Shown: positions 11,341 through 23,499, numbered from the stretch's first letter. The stretch is DNA of 64,000 bases from Silene latifolia (GCF_048544455.1 NC_133538.1:456147311-456211310), one strand, 5' to 3'. A program made the numbers and translations. Notes: generated by a model from the sequence alone, not told the origin.

Positions 11341-12122
11341 TGTTTTAGCAGGAATTCTCACTAAGATAATGTCCTGCCAGGAATATAATTGCAAGGCAGT
11401 CTAACTCAAAACAAGTAACCTGACTAGTGTGACAAATAGAATAAAGAACAAATAAGAAAATGAGACACAAGGATTTATACGTGGAAAAACCCTAGGAATA
11501 AGGGAAAAAACCACGGGCACCAAGCCAGGAGGGATTATCACTATGATTTTAGGTACCTTGACAGGGAATATGTATGTCAGGCGAAGGATAAAGTATGGCT
11601 GCTTAATAATAATGCTAAATATTATGTTGATTACAAGTATGAGAGTAAAAGCACGAGTGAATGAGTGAGTGAGCAAGTGTCCCTCTTCTTTTCTTCTTCT
11701 TTGCTATTTATACTAGCCTTGCAATGGATCCCGGAGGTTAGTTTAGGGTTTTCTGGTAAATAGGCCTCGTGCCCTATTTACACGAGGGTGGTTTGTTGAC
11801 TAAACATTTGGCTGCGTCTATTTATGTTGAGTTGACCGTATTAAAACCCTTGTAAACATTGTTGAATGAGTCTTCCGCGCAAATAGGAACTACTTTGGAG
11901 AGCTTTTGATGTTGCCTGATGCCTTTAGGATATGCTTTATCATGTGGCTTGGTGAGAAATCTTCTTAGGCCTGGCTTAATGAATACCTGACCTGTCTTTC
12001 CCTCCTGGTTCGTGCCTGCTCAGGCGTTCTAATGCTTTGAGTGGAATGTCTTCCATTCAGACTTAGTTTTGGGTATTGTCTGATTCATATCTGATCAGTC
12101 AGGGTAATTCTGGGCCCAATAA
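11341..12122 (-). mobile_element. 3' LTR of Tat1
   Basis: About 782 bp, matching the Tat2 LTR (57095-57875) along its length. On the minus strand it begins next to the purine tract as TATTGGGCCCAG, where Tat2 has TGTTGGGCCCAG, and ends CTGCTAAAACA. A TATA box reads TATAAATA on the minus strand (11704-11711). About 46 bp upstream of it is an inverted repeat TAAATAGG/CCTATTTA (11757-11780). The last base or two at the left boundary are uncertain, because both Tat copies are flanked by TAT. Confidence 0.8.
11757..11780. promoter_or_regulatory. Inverted repeat upstream of the Tat LTR TATA box
   Basis: Perfect 8-bp arms TAAATAGG and CCTATTTA around an 8-bp centre. Tat2 has the same arms with a different centre at 57502-57525. 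Conserved arms with a changed centre suggest a protein-binding palindrome in U3. Confidence 0.6.
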
Positions 12123-12166
12123 TTGCCCCTTATCTTCTTATTCCCAAGGATCTGGCCAGGGATAAG
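12123..12166 (-). promoter_or_regulatory. Polypurine tract and hairpin of Tat1
   Basis: On the minus strand the LTR is preceded by AAGATAAGGGGCAATT, the likely plus-strand primer. Just upstream, CTTATTCC (12137-12144) can pair with GGGATAAG (12159-12166) with one G-T pair. In Tat2 the same arms are fully complementary (57891-57898 and 57915-57922). Confidence 0.6.
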
Positions 12167-12476
12167 GAGATAAAATTCGTGTCAGGCAAAAAATGTATAG
12201 GCATGTTTTACCGGAAAAGAGTTTGAGTTCCTTTTAACTTCTATAATGGCTAGTCTTCATAAATGAGGTAGGTTCATCAAACCCTAGGAGAGTCATGATT
12301 AGGTTTGTCCACTTGTGCTATCCATTGTGTTTTTGCGGCTATAAAAACCCTTGCACCGTTTGTCTTGCTTTCACATTCCATTCGTCAATTTTCTAAAATT
12401 TCTTTCTCTTCTAAAATTCCATTTGTGAAATAACCTTTTCTGTGAAAAAATCAATCTTAAATTCCAATCATAAAAA
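12167..12476 (+). promoter_or_regulatory. Promoter and 5' UTR of the Tat1 antisense gene
   Basis: A TATA box TATAAAAA lies at 12340-12347, 137 bp before the ATG. Tat2 has TATAAATA at 58097-58104, 117 bp before its ATG. A conserved stretch containing CCTAGGAGAGTCATGATTAG precedes the TATA box in both copies (about 12283 and 58040). The box faces the aORF, not the retroelement genome, so this is a promoter for the opposite strand. Transcription itself is inferred. Confidence 0.6.
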
Positions 12477-13178
12477 ATGGCTGGAGGAAGAAGAAAAAAT
12501 GCTGCGTCCAAGGCTGCTGCTGGGGTTGAACAGGCTCCTGTGGTGGCTGACGTTCCTGAAATCATTCCTGAAGATGAAGTTGTGGAGGTTCTTGCTCCTC
12601 CAGAAATTCTGTCCATGACGTACAAGGGAGTCACTTTTGCCCCTGTGAAGTCTTTGTCTGCTTCCTTACCTGAGACTAATCAATTGAAGCCTTCTTTTGA
12701 GCACTATTTGAAAAGTAGGGGTCTTCTCCCTGCTGAGGCAGAAGTCTGGATCCCTGAAAGCGGTCCAGTCAGGGCTAACTGGTGTAGTCCTGGTTGGTTT
12801 TGTATTTTTGAGTGGGCGTTCAAAGGAGTCTGTCAGCTTCCACTTTCTCCGTTCATGACTGAAATTATCAGGGCTGTCAAGGTTGCCCCTTTCCAGCTTT
12901 TGCCAATGGTTTGGAAAATTGTTCATTCTGTTGAACACCTATGTGCCAAGCATAAATTGACAATTACTCTTGAGGATTTGAAGAATGTTTACCACTTGAA
13001 AAGCAATACCACTAGGCGTTTCAATCTTCGAGTCAGGGCTAAAACGACTCATCTGATTACAAATTTCGATTCAGGCGACGACAAGGGTTGGGCTACAACC
13101 TATATGTTCATCAGGGCAGATTTTGTTGCCCCTGACTTGGATTATCTCAGCTATCCTCCTGTTGAGGGAGGTAAATTC

Positions 13179-14445
13179 TGTTGGAATATGTGTCCTCAAC
13201 AATAGTGCGATCACATGATTTAATATCATAATTAAATCTCATATTAAGAATACGAAAGGGATGATTCATTATATAGTCAACTGATCATCATTAATCGGTA
13301 ATGATTGGCTAACTAGAGTTTGACATTACTGTCGTATGACGGTGGTGGTCAGTTGATCCCTTTAGGTCACACCTATAGGATGAGGACCAAATAGATATTT
13401 TATTAATTGTATACGATATAGATTAATTAATTCCTTAATTACGGGAGTTGGATTTTACGTCTTATTGTAATATGATTAAATAAGATTTAATTTAGTAATT
13501 AAATTTTAAGTTACTAAATTATTTGAGGTTTTATATAAGTTTTGAGGTAGAGGTAATTGGTTATTTAAAGTTACAAAGAGTTGTAATTTTAACTAACTAG
13601 CAATTAGAGGACCCATTATACATTGATATAATGGTAGTATACTACTCAAAAGTGGAGTGTATATTATATTATTAATTATAATATTTAATTGTTAAATGAT
13701 TACATTAGTAATTAATTATGTTAGATAATTGAACATGTGACTTATAAACATTTGTGGGACAAATGTCAAAAGGCAAAAATGGACTAATAGCCGGCTATAT
13801 AGAGCAAAAGATGCTCAATTTTGTCTTGTTCATTTGTGTTGGAATAAAGCATGATAGTGCCACTTCTATGACATATCTTATATAATTGTTTCCTACACTC
13901 TACCTATAATATAAAAACAAGTAAAAACAAGAGAAATAAGATTCTCTTATGATGAAGGAGCAACCGGTTTTGCTCTTCAAATAGGGAGCACTTGTTGCTC
14001 ATTTTTCTACTCTCACTTATGCTTGTTTTTGTGCTTATTTCTCGTCACATGCAAAATCGTCATACAACTCTAAAACACTAATACTCTTCAACTATTACTA
14101 GAAGTAGTAATACTAGAAATATTAGTAATATTAAGGAAGTATTTCTACTATATATCTAGTTAATATTAGTAGGAATTTTTGGGTTGGATCTTGGGTGCAA
14201 CTTATTGGAGTGTCTTCTATACTTGGAGTCTTAGGAGGATCATCCAACATATTAAGCTCAAGAACAAATAAGGAAGTTGACCTTATTTGTGCCCTATGTT
14301 TTGAACCGTATACAATGTAAGAGACATTGTTTTTCTCATAAATCTCTTATTTTGTTATGCATGCACTAGATCTAAAGAACAAATAATTAAGAAGTTAATT
14401 AGTTCACTATTAGAGGAGTCTAATAAGAGGTAAATAAACCTAACA
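13179..14445 (+). mobile_element. 5' LTR of Copia A
   Basis: 1267 bp, TGTTGGAATATG...CCTAACA, ending at the primer site. Inverted arms TCAACTGATC (13277-13286) and GGTCAGTTGA (13347-13356) form the family's potential cruciform. AT-rich and non-coding. Confidence 0.9.
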
Positions 14446-14739
14446 AGTGGTATCAGAGTATAGGATATTGCATGAATAATCGGTTATTGTTTTTTCGAGT
14501 TAAAATGTTAACATATAAAACTAAAAATTTGAGTTTTATGAAGATAAAGCCACGAAATTTTTGCATATTATATATTCTGTTTCTAAAATATTTTTAGGTC
14601 ATTTTTATGATTTATGGAAATTTATTGCTCATTTTAATGATTTTTAGTGATTTTATTACATTTTTATGAGTAAAATGAACCTTTATTCGCTAAAATAAGT
14701 TAACCTTTACTACTGGCCGTGGTATTTTAGTATGAACTC
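14446..14739 (+). other. Primer site and first part of Copia A leader
   Basis: AGTGGTATCAGAGT directly after the LTR matches the initiator tRNA-Met primer site of plant copia elements. The leader continues to 14739, where Athila1 begins after the target sequence AACTC (14735-14739), and resumes at 46349. Confidence 0.85.
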
Positions 14740-16500
14740 TGATGTGACCATAATTGGCGCATATTTAGCCCCCGAATTAGCCTTGTTCCCATGCTTTTTA
14801 GTGCCTATTTGGGTCATTTCTTATCTTTAGTTCTTTGTTTTGCATATTCTTTGAGATTTTGATCCCTTGGTAGGAAAGGAGTAAGAATCTTGCATTTTCA
14901 TGGCAAAACGAGACTAAATTGATCGAATTCAATGACCAAGCATCAAGGAGAGACAAGATTAGAAGGCCTTTGTACATATTATAGTAGAAGAGCAAAGTTG
15001 AGAAAGGATCCTTGAGTCCCCAAGGAAATCCCCAAGGAATTTATGAAGAAAAGGGAAGAAAAGAAGAAGATTTGTTGCTTTGATCGACAATCCGAGCGGA
15101 TTGTCACCAATCCGTCCGTCCGTCCAGCAGACAATCCGAGCGGCTTTGCCTTAATCCGCTCGGATTCCCCCTCCACAATCCGTCCGGATTCCCTTGAATC
15201 CGCTCGGATTCCAACGCTGAGAATCCGCCCGTCCCGACCCTATTCCGCCCGGATTCCAAAGACAAAGACGGATTGTCTTCTCCAAGCTACGAAGAAAGAA
15301 GCCCTTCTCTCGGAAAATACCGGCTCCTCCTTGCTCAATCTAAAAAGTGTATTTACTAGTTTAGCCCTTAGTTAACCCTAATGCATCCTCCCTAATTTCC
15401 ACTATAAATACCCCATTAGTCTAATTAGAGGAGCTTGTTCTTCTTATCAATAATTAGTGTAGTTAATATTAATCAAATCTCTCTTTAATATTGTAATCAA
15501 GTATAACTCAAGTTTTAATCCAAGTTTTAGTTCTTTAATCTCTCTTTTGTTCATCCTTTATTTTGGGTAATTGAAGATTATTTGGGTTATTGTTGGGAGA
15601 TTGACAACCTCTCAATCAAGCATTCAAGTACTTCTTTTATCTTTGCTTTATTATTGGAATCATTAGTAGGTATAATCTCTTAATCCCTTTTTAATTATTG
15701 TTAATTACTTTCATTTATTCATCATGTTTCATATTGTTGGTATGATTGACAACCTTGCTAGCATGATCAACATGATAATGAGTGAGTAGTCTCTTAGCTA
15801 GGGTTAATGGGTGATTAGGGGAAACCAACATGGGGAATGATTCATGCTTAAATTAATATGCTTTCATGTTTTATTTGCTTGCTTGTTTTGATCTCAACTC
15901 ATGCACATATTATATTTGATGAAATGCTAAGCCTATGAATCCTTGCATTTACTATCATCTCCTATCTTTTCAATGAGACTTGTAAGACATAACCCAACTC
16001 GAGTCTCATTAGACCATGCATGTTGTTGAGTAGGGAAGATTAAGTCGACTTGTAGGTGTTGTACAATCTAATCGATTCGGCTCTGGGACCCAAACTTTTC
16101 TAGGATTGTAAGATATAACCCAACTCAATCCATCACAACAATAATTGCTTGCTTATAATTTGAGAACATGTTTGTATGATCATATCCCATGATTCCCCTA
16201 TGATCCCATGACACCCTAGTGCCTTTAATCAATTGTTTACACCCCTTTAATTCATCTTCCTTGTTTATTTTCATTGCTATTTTAGTTTAGTGACCTTCTA
16301 CATCAACCCAATTTGTGACACCCCTTAGACACCACTAGTTGCAATAGAAATCTCATTTCAATACCCGTCCCTTGGGATCCGACCTTTACTTGCCTCTTTA
16401 CTAATTGTAGAGTTGTTTGTGAAGCTATAAATTGTGTTTTGATTCGACCGTGACCCAACGACCACATCTTAATTTGTGAACACTTAGCGGGATCGCATAA
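14740..16500 (+). mobile_element. 5' LTR of Athila1
   Basis: About 1.76 kb, starting TGATGTGACCATAATTGG. The palindrome array (15089-15262) lies in U3; the TATA box TATAAATA is at 15403-15410. The downstream half is AT-rich, with a long stretch shared with Athila2. The right end is set by the primer site and by the other LTR; it is uncertain by one or two bases. Confidence 0.9.
15089..15262. repeat. Array of AATCCG/CGGATT palindromes in Athila1 U3
   Basis: Eight sites begin at about 15089, 15109, 15133, 15153, 15177, 15197, 15222 and 15242, giving spacings 20, 24, 20, 24, 20, 25, 20. The strongest form is AATCCGAGCGGATT or its complement AATCCGCTCGGATT; others are half-sites such as AATCCGCCCGTC. 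The array ends about 140 bp before the TATA box. The right LTR carries the equivalent at about 44939-45115. Confidence 0.85.
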
Positions 16501-16501
16501 A

Positions 16502-16640
16502 AAATGGCGCCGTTGCCGGGGACGGTGTTTGTTTGATTTAGATTTCTTTTTATTGTTATTAGTTGTGTCTTTCTTCGCCTTGAGGAAGTAAAACTCCTCA
16601 AGGTTTGTTCTAATTGTTTTCGAGTTGTTTGATATTTTCC
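16502..16640 (+). promoter_or_regulatory. tRNA-Asp primer site and leader hairpin of Athila1
   Basis: TGGCGCCGTTGCCGGGGA (about 16505-16522) is complementary to the 3' end of tRNA-Asp, the usual primer of Athila elements. The leader before gag is only about 120 bp. It holds a 9-bp hairpin CCTTGAGGA (16578-16586) / TCCTCAAGG (16595-16603), kept in Athila2 and in different sequence in element D. Confidence 0.85.
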
Positions 16641-19433
16641 ATGTCTAGAAGGTTACAAGGTGATTTGTTACCTTTTGACCGTGAAATCGAAAGAACCTTG
16701 ACGAACAATAGGAGACTTGTTAGGAGGAATTTAAGAGGTATTAGTGAAGTTGTTCAACCCACTAGTGAGTTTGTCAATCCTTTCGCAATAGAAGGAGAAG
16801 AAAACCCATTACACAATACCCCACAAAATCCACCTACAATGCCTAAATTCTCGTCACACTCCGTACCCACCGAGGAGAATCTACCAAATGGTACTCCTAC
16901 ACCGCAACATCTAACCGGAAATTTTATTGCCAAGTCCGCCTTTTTCCAATTAGTTGAGAGGAGCCAATTCGGGGGGATGCCTAGTGAGGACCCTCATTCT
17001 CATATGGAAACCTTTTGCGACTATTGTGATGCTATCTCTCAAATGGGCGTGACTCAAGACCAAATTAGATGAGTCTTATTTCCTTTTTCCTTAATCGGCA
17101 CCGCGAAGCAATGGTTGAAGAGCCTTGATAAGGCCACCCTTGGAATAGATTCTTGGAAGAAGTTGGCTCTAGCTTTCTACAAAAAATTCTACCCACCGGA
17201 AAAGACTAACATGCTAAGAGCTCAAATTACGGGTTTTAAGCAAAGGGATGAAGAGTCTTTGTATGAAGCTTGGGAGCGGTTCAAGGGAATTTGTCGCTCA
17301 TGTCCTCACCATGGACTTAGCGAATGGTTTTTGGTACAACAATTTTGGAATGGTTTATATGAAGATTCTAGGAACATTCTCAATATGGGATCAAATGGAA
17401 TGTTCACTGAAGTTGATGACAATCAAACATGGAACAAGATTGAGGAAATGGCGGTCCATAACTCACAATATAGTAGACCTCGCAAGGCTACTAGAGGAGG
17501 AAAGCATGAAGTGGACTCCGTTACTCAATTGGGTGCTCAACTTAGTGCTCACATTGACACAATCAACTTGAAGTTTGAACAAGCTATGGCTAGACTTGAG
17601 GAAAACTCAAAATCATCAAAGCATCATGTTAATGCCATGACGGTATCCTCATCAATCCCAAGTGGGATATGTGAGAATTGTGGAACTTTGGGACATGACC
17701 AAGTTGAATGTACGGGAACAAATGAACAAGTGAATGCTTTCCAAGCATACAAGAGTGGTACCCCTTATTCCAACTTTTACAATGAAAACACCAAATTCCA
17801 TCCAAATCTCTCATACAAAAGCCAAAATGTTCAAAACCCTCAGACAACATACACTCCACCACCCATGAGAAACCAAAATCAAAGACCCTTTTACAATCAA
17901 AACCAAGGTTACCAAAATCAAAATCCATACAATCACCAAAATGACCAAGGTTTTGATGTCCAAAAAGCGGTCCTCCAAATGCAAAAGAATCAACAAGAAT
18001 TTTTCACTCAAATGCAAAAAGATAGCCAAGCAAAGGAAACCACCATCAACAACATTCTAGCTCACACCAAGATGTTGGAAACACAATTGACTCAACTAGC
18101 ATCTTCAAGCTCACAAAGACAAAAGGGGCAATTACCACCTCAAAGTAATCCCCCTAGACATGAAACGGTTAGTGCCATTTACTTGAGAAGTGGTACAAGG
18201 TATGAAGCACCGAAGAAGCAAGTTGAGGATGAAGTTGTGGAAGCTAGCGAAAAGGAAGAAATTGTGCAAAACTCCAAAGATGGAGAATCGTCAAAAGAAG
18301 AAAGTTCAAAGAAAAATGAAGACAAGGCCAAGGAGAAGGAGCCCATTGTGATTAGACTCCCTTTTCCAAGTCGTCAAGCCAAGCCCAAATTTGATGATCA
18401 ACTTGGAAAATTCATGGAAATTGTGAAGAATTTGGAAGTCTCAATTCCTTTCACGGAATTAATCAATCACGTGCCGGCCTATGCGAAATACATGAAAGAT
18501 ATCCTCACAAAGAAGAAGTCGATCCGGAAGCTTGAGACTATCGCCTTCACTAAGGTGAGTAGTGCAATACTTCAAGGGAGTTCACCTCCAAAGTTAAAGG
18601 ATCCGGGAAGCTTCTCAATACCGTGTACCATTGGCGACACAACGATCAACAAAGCCTTATGTGATCTAGGGGCTAGTGTGAGTGTCATGCCGTACTCGGT
18701 GAGTAAAAGGTTGGGGATGGGAGAGCTTAAATGCACCAACATCACACTCCAAATGGCCGATATATCGACGAAGACACCGTTAGGGATATGGGAAGATGTC
18801 CCCGTGCGAATTGGGAAGTTTTTCATCCCGGTGGACTTTGTCATTATTGATATGGAGGAAGATTCCAACATTCCAATCATCCTAGGAAGACCTTTCCTAC
18901 ACACCGCGGGTGCGGTGATTGATGTGAAACATGGTGAGCTCACTCTAGAAGTGGGAGATGAAAGCATAACTTTTAATCTTGACAAGACTATGAGAGCTCC
19001 TCGTTTGCATGAACCATGTTTCATGATTGATCATTATAGCCGAAAGGATGAAAGGAAGAAATCGGAACTCCAATGGAAGAAGAGAATTGAAGATGCTCCA
19101 TTCAAAGAGCAAGTGAATTGTGACAAGGAAAGCTTGCAAAGCTCATCAAAATCAACCAAGGAAGAAGAGGATGGCCTCATTGGCCAAGAGAAGAAATTGG
19201 GAGAGTTGTCTCCATCTAAACAAGAGATTTTCAATGATCAACTCAATGAAGTTTGTGGTCTTTGGGACGACGAATTTGAAGGGATTTTTAATCCCTACAT
19301 TGGTAATGCCATCGATCAAGACCAACAAGGGCCAAGGTCTATTGAGAACCTCTACCATGATAATGAACAAGCCTTCGATTACTTTTTCAAGGTGTTGAGC
19401 AACATCAACAACACCTTGGACATGCCCCCTTGA
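16641..19433 (+). pseudogene. gag-PR: Athila1 gag-protease
   Basis: Capsid, nucleocapsid and aspartic protease in one frame. Start chosen at the ATG of MSRRLQ, also present in Athila2. The capsid region includes FIAKSAFFQLVERSQFGG and the block around QWLK; the zinc knuckle CENCGTLGHDQVEC (CX2CX4HX4C) follows near 17670; a Q/N-rich stretch and a basic, K/E-rich linker come next; the protease has the Athila-type active site ALCDLGASVSVMP near 18655. One in-frame TGA at 17070-17072 replaces the tryptophan codon of Athila2; otherwise the frame is open to the stop at 19433. It ends in the same place as in Athila2, without continuing into reverse transcriptase. Short acidic C-terminal tail of unknown role. 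Confidence 0.9.
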
Positions 19434-20480
19434 CATCTCATCAAGAATGAGAGTTTGGTGGAGTCCTCCCTAAACCACCACTTGTAAATATTTCTAACTC
19501 CCTAACTTACATTTCAATTCTTGTATTGCATTTTTATCATCTTTGGATTTTTATTTACTTTGATCAAAATAATTGTCATGTTTGAGAGAAGTGAGGGAGG
19601 GACTAACGATTTCAATTGATGTGTAGTGCTTTTAGCTTAGTGTGGGGATGGCTATTGCCTAGACTATCCATGCCTTAGTAGTGCCCCCACAATGACGAAC
19701 ACAAAACATGAAGAAACAATGGAAGAATGGTAAGGGGAAATGCATTGTGCACGGATGGAACTGAATCCGTGTACACAGGGGAAGAATCCGAGCGGATTCC
19801 TCAGAATCCGCCCGTCTTCATTAATCCGAGCGTATTGCAGAAAAGACGCCCGTCCTGAACTGAGCTGAATTTTGAAAAATTCTTGACTGTGACTGAATCC
19901 GGGCGTCCTGTGAAGAATCCGCCCGTCTTGTAGAATCCGCCCGTCTTGAAAGAAAGACGTCCGTCTTTGCAGCTGAGGAAAACAAGCAAAATTTTCTGGA
20001 CTGAAATCCGTCCGTCTTTAAGCAAATTCGCCCGTCCCGTGTTCAGCAAATCCGAGCGGATTGTCACCAATCCGCCCGTCTTTAGGCGAGTTTTGCAAAG
20101 TCCAGAAAGAGCAGAATCCGCACGGATTGGGCAGAAGCCGCACGGATTGCCCCTGCAGATTCCAAAATTTCGGTCTCTTTAAAACCCCTCCCACCTTCAT
20201 TCATTCATTCATTCATTCATAAACACTACCCACAACATCAAAACCCTTATCCTCTCCATCACAAAAACAAAAACCCTCAACAACATTCACCAAATACAAA
20301 TCAAACCATCCCTCCAACAACAAATCAATCACTCCTTCTTCAACAAAAATCAAAACCAAGACAAAATCTTCAACCTTTGAGTCGATTTTTGATTTCATAA
20401 AGGCAAAGCCTTTCACCCTCAAATCGATTTGGGCATACTACAAATTGAAGATTTTCATTCTTTTCTTGGTTAGTTCATCA
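19434..20480 (+). other. Non-coding region between gag-protease and ORF2 of Athila1
   Basis: About 1 kb where an autonomous Athila would have reverse transcriptase to integrase. It holds a purine-rich TAGTGTGGGGATGG at about 19638-19651, a long array of AATCCG-type half-palindromes at 19763-20150, a (TTCA)n run at about 20195-20220, and an A/C-rich 5' UTR-like stretch before ORF2. No ORF of note. Confidence 0.8.
19763..20150. repeat. Second palindrome array of Athila1, before ORF2
   Basis: Fifteen or more copies of AATCCGNNCG(G/T), with AGACGCCCGTC variants. Starts at 19763, 19785, 19805, 19823, 19844, then 19896, 19916, 19934, 19954, 20005, 20025, 20049, 20069, 20115 and 20135. Adjacent sites are mostly 18-24 bp apart, often 20. 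Athila2 has the counterpart at about 31555-32010. Confidence 0.85.
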
Positions 20481-21984
20481 ATGGCAAGGACTAAGGGAGC
20501 AACAAAGGCACCAAAGGCTAAGGCACTCTCACAAAGGCAAAAGGCTCTTCAAACAAAGAAAGCATTGGCTATGGTGGTAACAACACCAAACTTGGAAGTG
20601 CAACAACAACAACAACCTTCTGTGGGAGCAACAACAACCTTCTATGGGAGCAACAACACCTTCTACTCCGATAATTGATCAACTTTTGCATTATCCGGAG
20701 GTAACTTTTATTTCCGATACCCATAGAAATACCTTTGTCAAGTTTGATATGAAGTCATTACAATCCACCAAATTCATATGTGAAGATACCTTAGAAAAAT
20801 TGGGTGTTCTTGAGCAAACTAGAGCCTTTTACAATGCCATGGGGTTGAAGAAATTGTTTGAAACAAAGGAATTGACATACCCCTCCCTTACCTTGGAATT
20901 TTTAAGTTCCTTGAAAGTCACCAAAGTTGAGAATAGGGAGAATCTCGAGTTTCTTCTAGCTAATGTTAGTAGACGCATTACCTTTAGGGAATTGGGTGAA
21001 ATTTTGGGTCTTAGTGATGAATCGAGTTATTTTAAGAGTTATGGAAAGTATGACCCCGAACCTCTTTGGGAGGCAATCTCCGGGAAGAAATTTGAGGATT
21101 TTCATGCGAGTCGTGCTCTTTTGGTCCACCATCCGGGCATAAGAGTATGGCACAAGGTCGTGGGTAACACCATAATTGCTAGGAAAGATACCAACCATTT
21201 CACAAGACTTGATTTTATTCTCCTTGAATCGGCTTTGAATATCGGAAGAGTACACACCAAGCCTTACAATTCTTTGAGGCTCTTGGTAGATAGATGGCTC
21301 AACATTGATTGTGGGAAGAAGGGCACGACCGTTATTGTCAATGGCGGCCTAGTCACTATCCTAGCCAAGCACTTTGATCCTAACCTCAATAAGGATAACA
21401 AGTACAAAGCAAAGGAGGGTGGCCATCTTGTTGATATGCATACTATGATTCACAAGTTCAAGTGGGTTGCCCATAACCCCCTTGACACTAAGTATGGATG
21501 GCTCACTAGTGAAGCTAGATCGTTCACCTTGCCTTCGAAGATTTGTCGTCTAAGCGTCCACCGGACCAATTATCTACTTCCCCTTTCCAAAGAGGCCGAG
21601 TATATCATTCAACAACAAAAGGGTGATCTTGAAATGCCCTCCTCTTACATTGTCATACCACCTTACCCCTTTAAGTATGAAGAGTTCAAGCCGGAAGGAG
21701 TTGAAGTTGGGAAAGACTATGTGACTCTTCTCATGCAAGCAATGCACAAGCAAGCCTATGAAGATCGGAAAAATGCCTACTTGGCTCAATATCCACCCCT
21801 CCTACACTTAGCTAGGTAAGGACTACTTGATCCATCTTGTCCTTTGCCTAGTTGGGCGGATAGAGAAGTCTTATTTCCGGGTGCATCTAGGGTCGTTTTG
21901 GGTGACAATGAGGTTGTTGGTAATGATTAAGAAGTTGATGATAATATTGAGGAAGAAGCAAGTGAAGAATAAAAGGATGGTGAA

Positions 21985-23459
21985 TGATACTGTCGTTTCG
22001 TACCAAAAATAAATACCTAAGTACTACTAACAGAAGTCAGCGGTAAGTAGGGTCGATCTCCAGAGGGAGGCGGTGTACTATCTATTTGTCTATTTATCTG
22101 TCTAAATGTCACAATTGGGGGTTTGATTGAATTGGACTAACTGAACTACTGAGGCTAAAGGCAAGAGAAAAGGGATAAAAGAAATTAACAATAAGAGAAA
22201 GAAAATACGCTAGGAGTCGGTCCACCGTGGTAGCTATACTATCGGGAATACTGAGACGATTAAACTATTGATAAGAAGAGCTATGGTCGTCACCTTTCGG
22301 TCCATAAACCGCCCTAGAGCGTAAATAGCTTAGCTTTCGCCCTCACTACAATACCCTATTGTAATTAAGCAAGCCTTCCCTTCCAATCTTTCGATCCAGG
22401 TCGGGGTTAACTAGATAAATTGGTCTCCTGCATGCATTCATTCGACCTAATAACAATTAAATTGCCTAATACAATTCTTATCGCAAGACTAATCCATTCA
22501 AGTCAATTAAAACATTACTACCACGGCTTCCCTAATCCTAACATACTAAGGGGATTTAGCTAGACATAATTAAATAGAGAACAAGAAATAAAGAAGAAAT
22601 AAACATTAAATAAAAGTAATGAGAAGGAATGAATTACTTGAATTATTGATCCGTGAAGGAAGAGCAAAGTAACATGTAAAAGTAGCGTGACCGAGTAAAG
22701 GGAGAGAAAAAGAGAGTCCCCCCGGATTCCCCCCTTAAAACTGGCGTGCAAGCCTTATTTATAGCAAAAACATAACATAATAAAACCTAATTAACGAAAC
22801 AGGCCAAGCCCGTCAAAGATTGTTGCTCGATCGAGCACCTAAGGCTCTCGATCGAGTGATATTCCTTAGCATTCTTCTCGATCGAGAACAATTCCTCTCG
22901 ATCGAGGACATCTTTCCCTTTAATCACTCGATCGAGAAGAAGTAGCTCTCGATCGAGCAAATGGGCTCTCGATCGAATAGAAATAGTTCTCGATCGAGCA
23001 CTTCTCAGCGCGTAATTCCTGCTTCGCGCACTGAACTTCAAACGGCTGCCATTCCTTCGTTACTTGGACAAATAGGGCGTGGTTGGTGGCGTTGGAAAGC
23101 TAAGAGGATAAGCTTTTACCTCCAACTGGAATCACCTTAATAACTGTTGTAGAACTCGAGATATGGCTCTTACAAGCAGGAACTAGCAAATTGAAGCACT
23201 CTCTTGGCTCGCCTAACTTCCTTACTCCAATGCGCATCTCAAAATAGCACTTTCCAAGCTCTGACTCAACTCATCTCCTAAATGCATGCGTAGGGACATG
23301 TTTTAGGCTTGATTCCGCATTTCTAAGCTCATTCCTGCAATTAATACAAGAACTTCCAAAGTATGCAATTCGGGGCATATTCGTAGCAAATAACTACTAA
23401 AATAGCATAAAGATGCGTGCAAGAATAGACTAAAAAGACTATATAAAATGCACGTATCA
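21985..23459 (-). mobile_element. Left LTR of element D (3' LTR)
   Basis: 1475 bp, plus-strand ends TGATACTGTCG...CACGTATCA. The minus-strand TATA box TATAAATA is at 22756-22763 and the palindrome array (22826-22998) lies just upstream of it in element orientation. The purine tract at 23460-23473 makes this the 3' LTR. Confidence 0.9.
22826..22998. repeat. CTCGATCGAG palindrome array in D LTR
   Basis: Eight sites start at 22826, 22847, 22877, 22897, 22927, 22948, 22968 and 22989, spacings 21, 30, 20, 30, 21, 20, 21. The 10-bp core is perfect in seven; spacers of 10-11 or 20 bp have unrelated sequence. The same array occurs in the middle LTR at about 38989-39161. Confidence 0.92.
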
Positions 23460-23499
23460 AATCTCCCCAAACCAAACCTTTACTCGTCCTCGAGTAAAC
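23460..23499 (-). promoter_or_regulatory. Polypurine tract and hairpin of element D
   Basis: On the minus strand GGTTTGGGGAGATT abuts the LTR. Just upstream is a perfect 8-bp hairpin, TTTACTCG (23480-23487) and CGAGTAAA (23492-23499), loop of four. The duplicate unit repeats it at 39642-39661. Compare TTTGCTCG/CGAGCAAA in Athila2. Confidence 0.8.

Noticed and set aside
12666..12938. Minus-strand ORFs opposite the Tat aORF exons (also 58355-58663)
   Set aside because: Shadows of the plus-strand exon. The plus strand has the promoter, splice sites and conserved protein.
15043..15375. ORFs through the Athila LTR arrays (also 19801-20200, 26769-27179, 31466-31997, 36157-36462, 44812-45191)
   Set aside because: Open only because the AATCCG-type words lack stops in several frames on both strands. 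They sit across U3 and have no start context or known domain.
18572..19436. Several minus-strand ORFs within Athila gag-protease (also 30544-31234)
   Set aside because: Antisense shadows of the protease frame without support of their own.
22826..22998. CRISPR-like array
   Set aside because: Regular short repeats with spacers, but the repeat is 10 bp, spacers are 10-20 bp, it lies in a plant LTR, and no cas gene is present.
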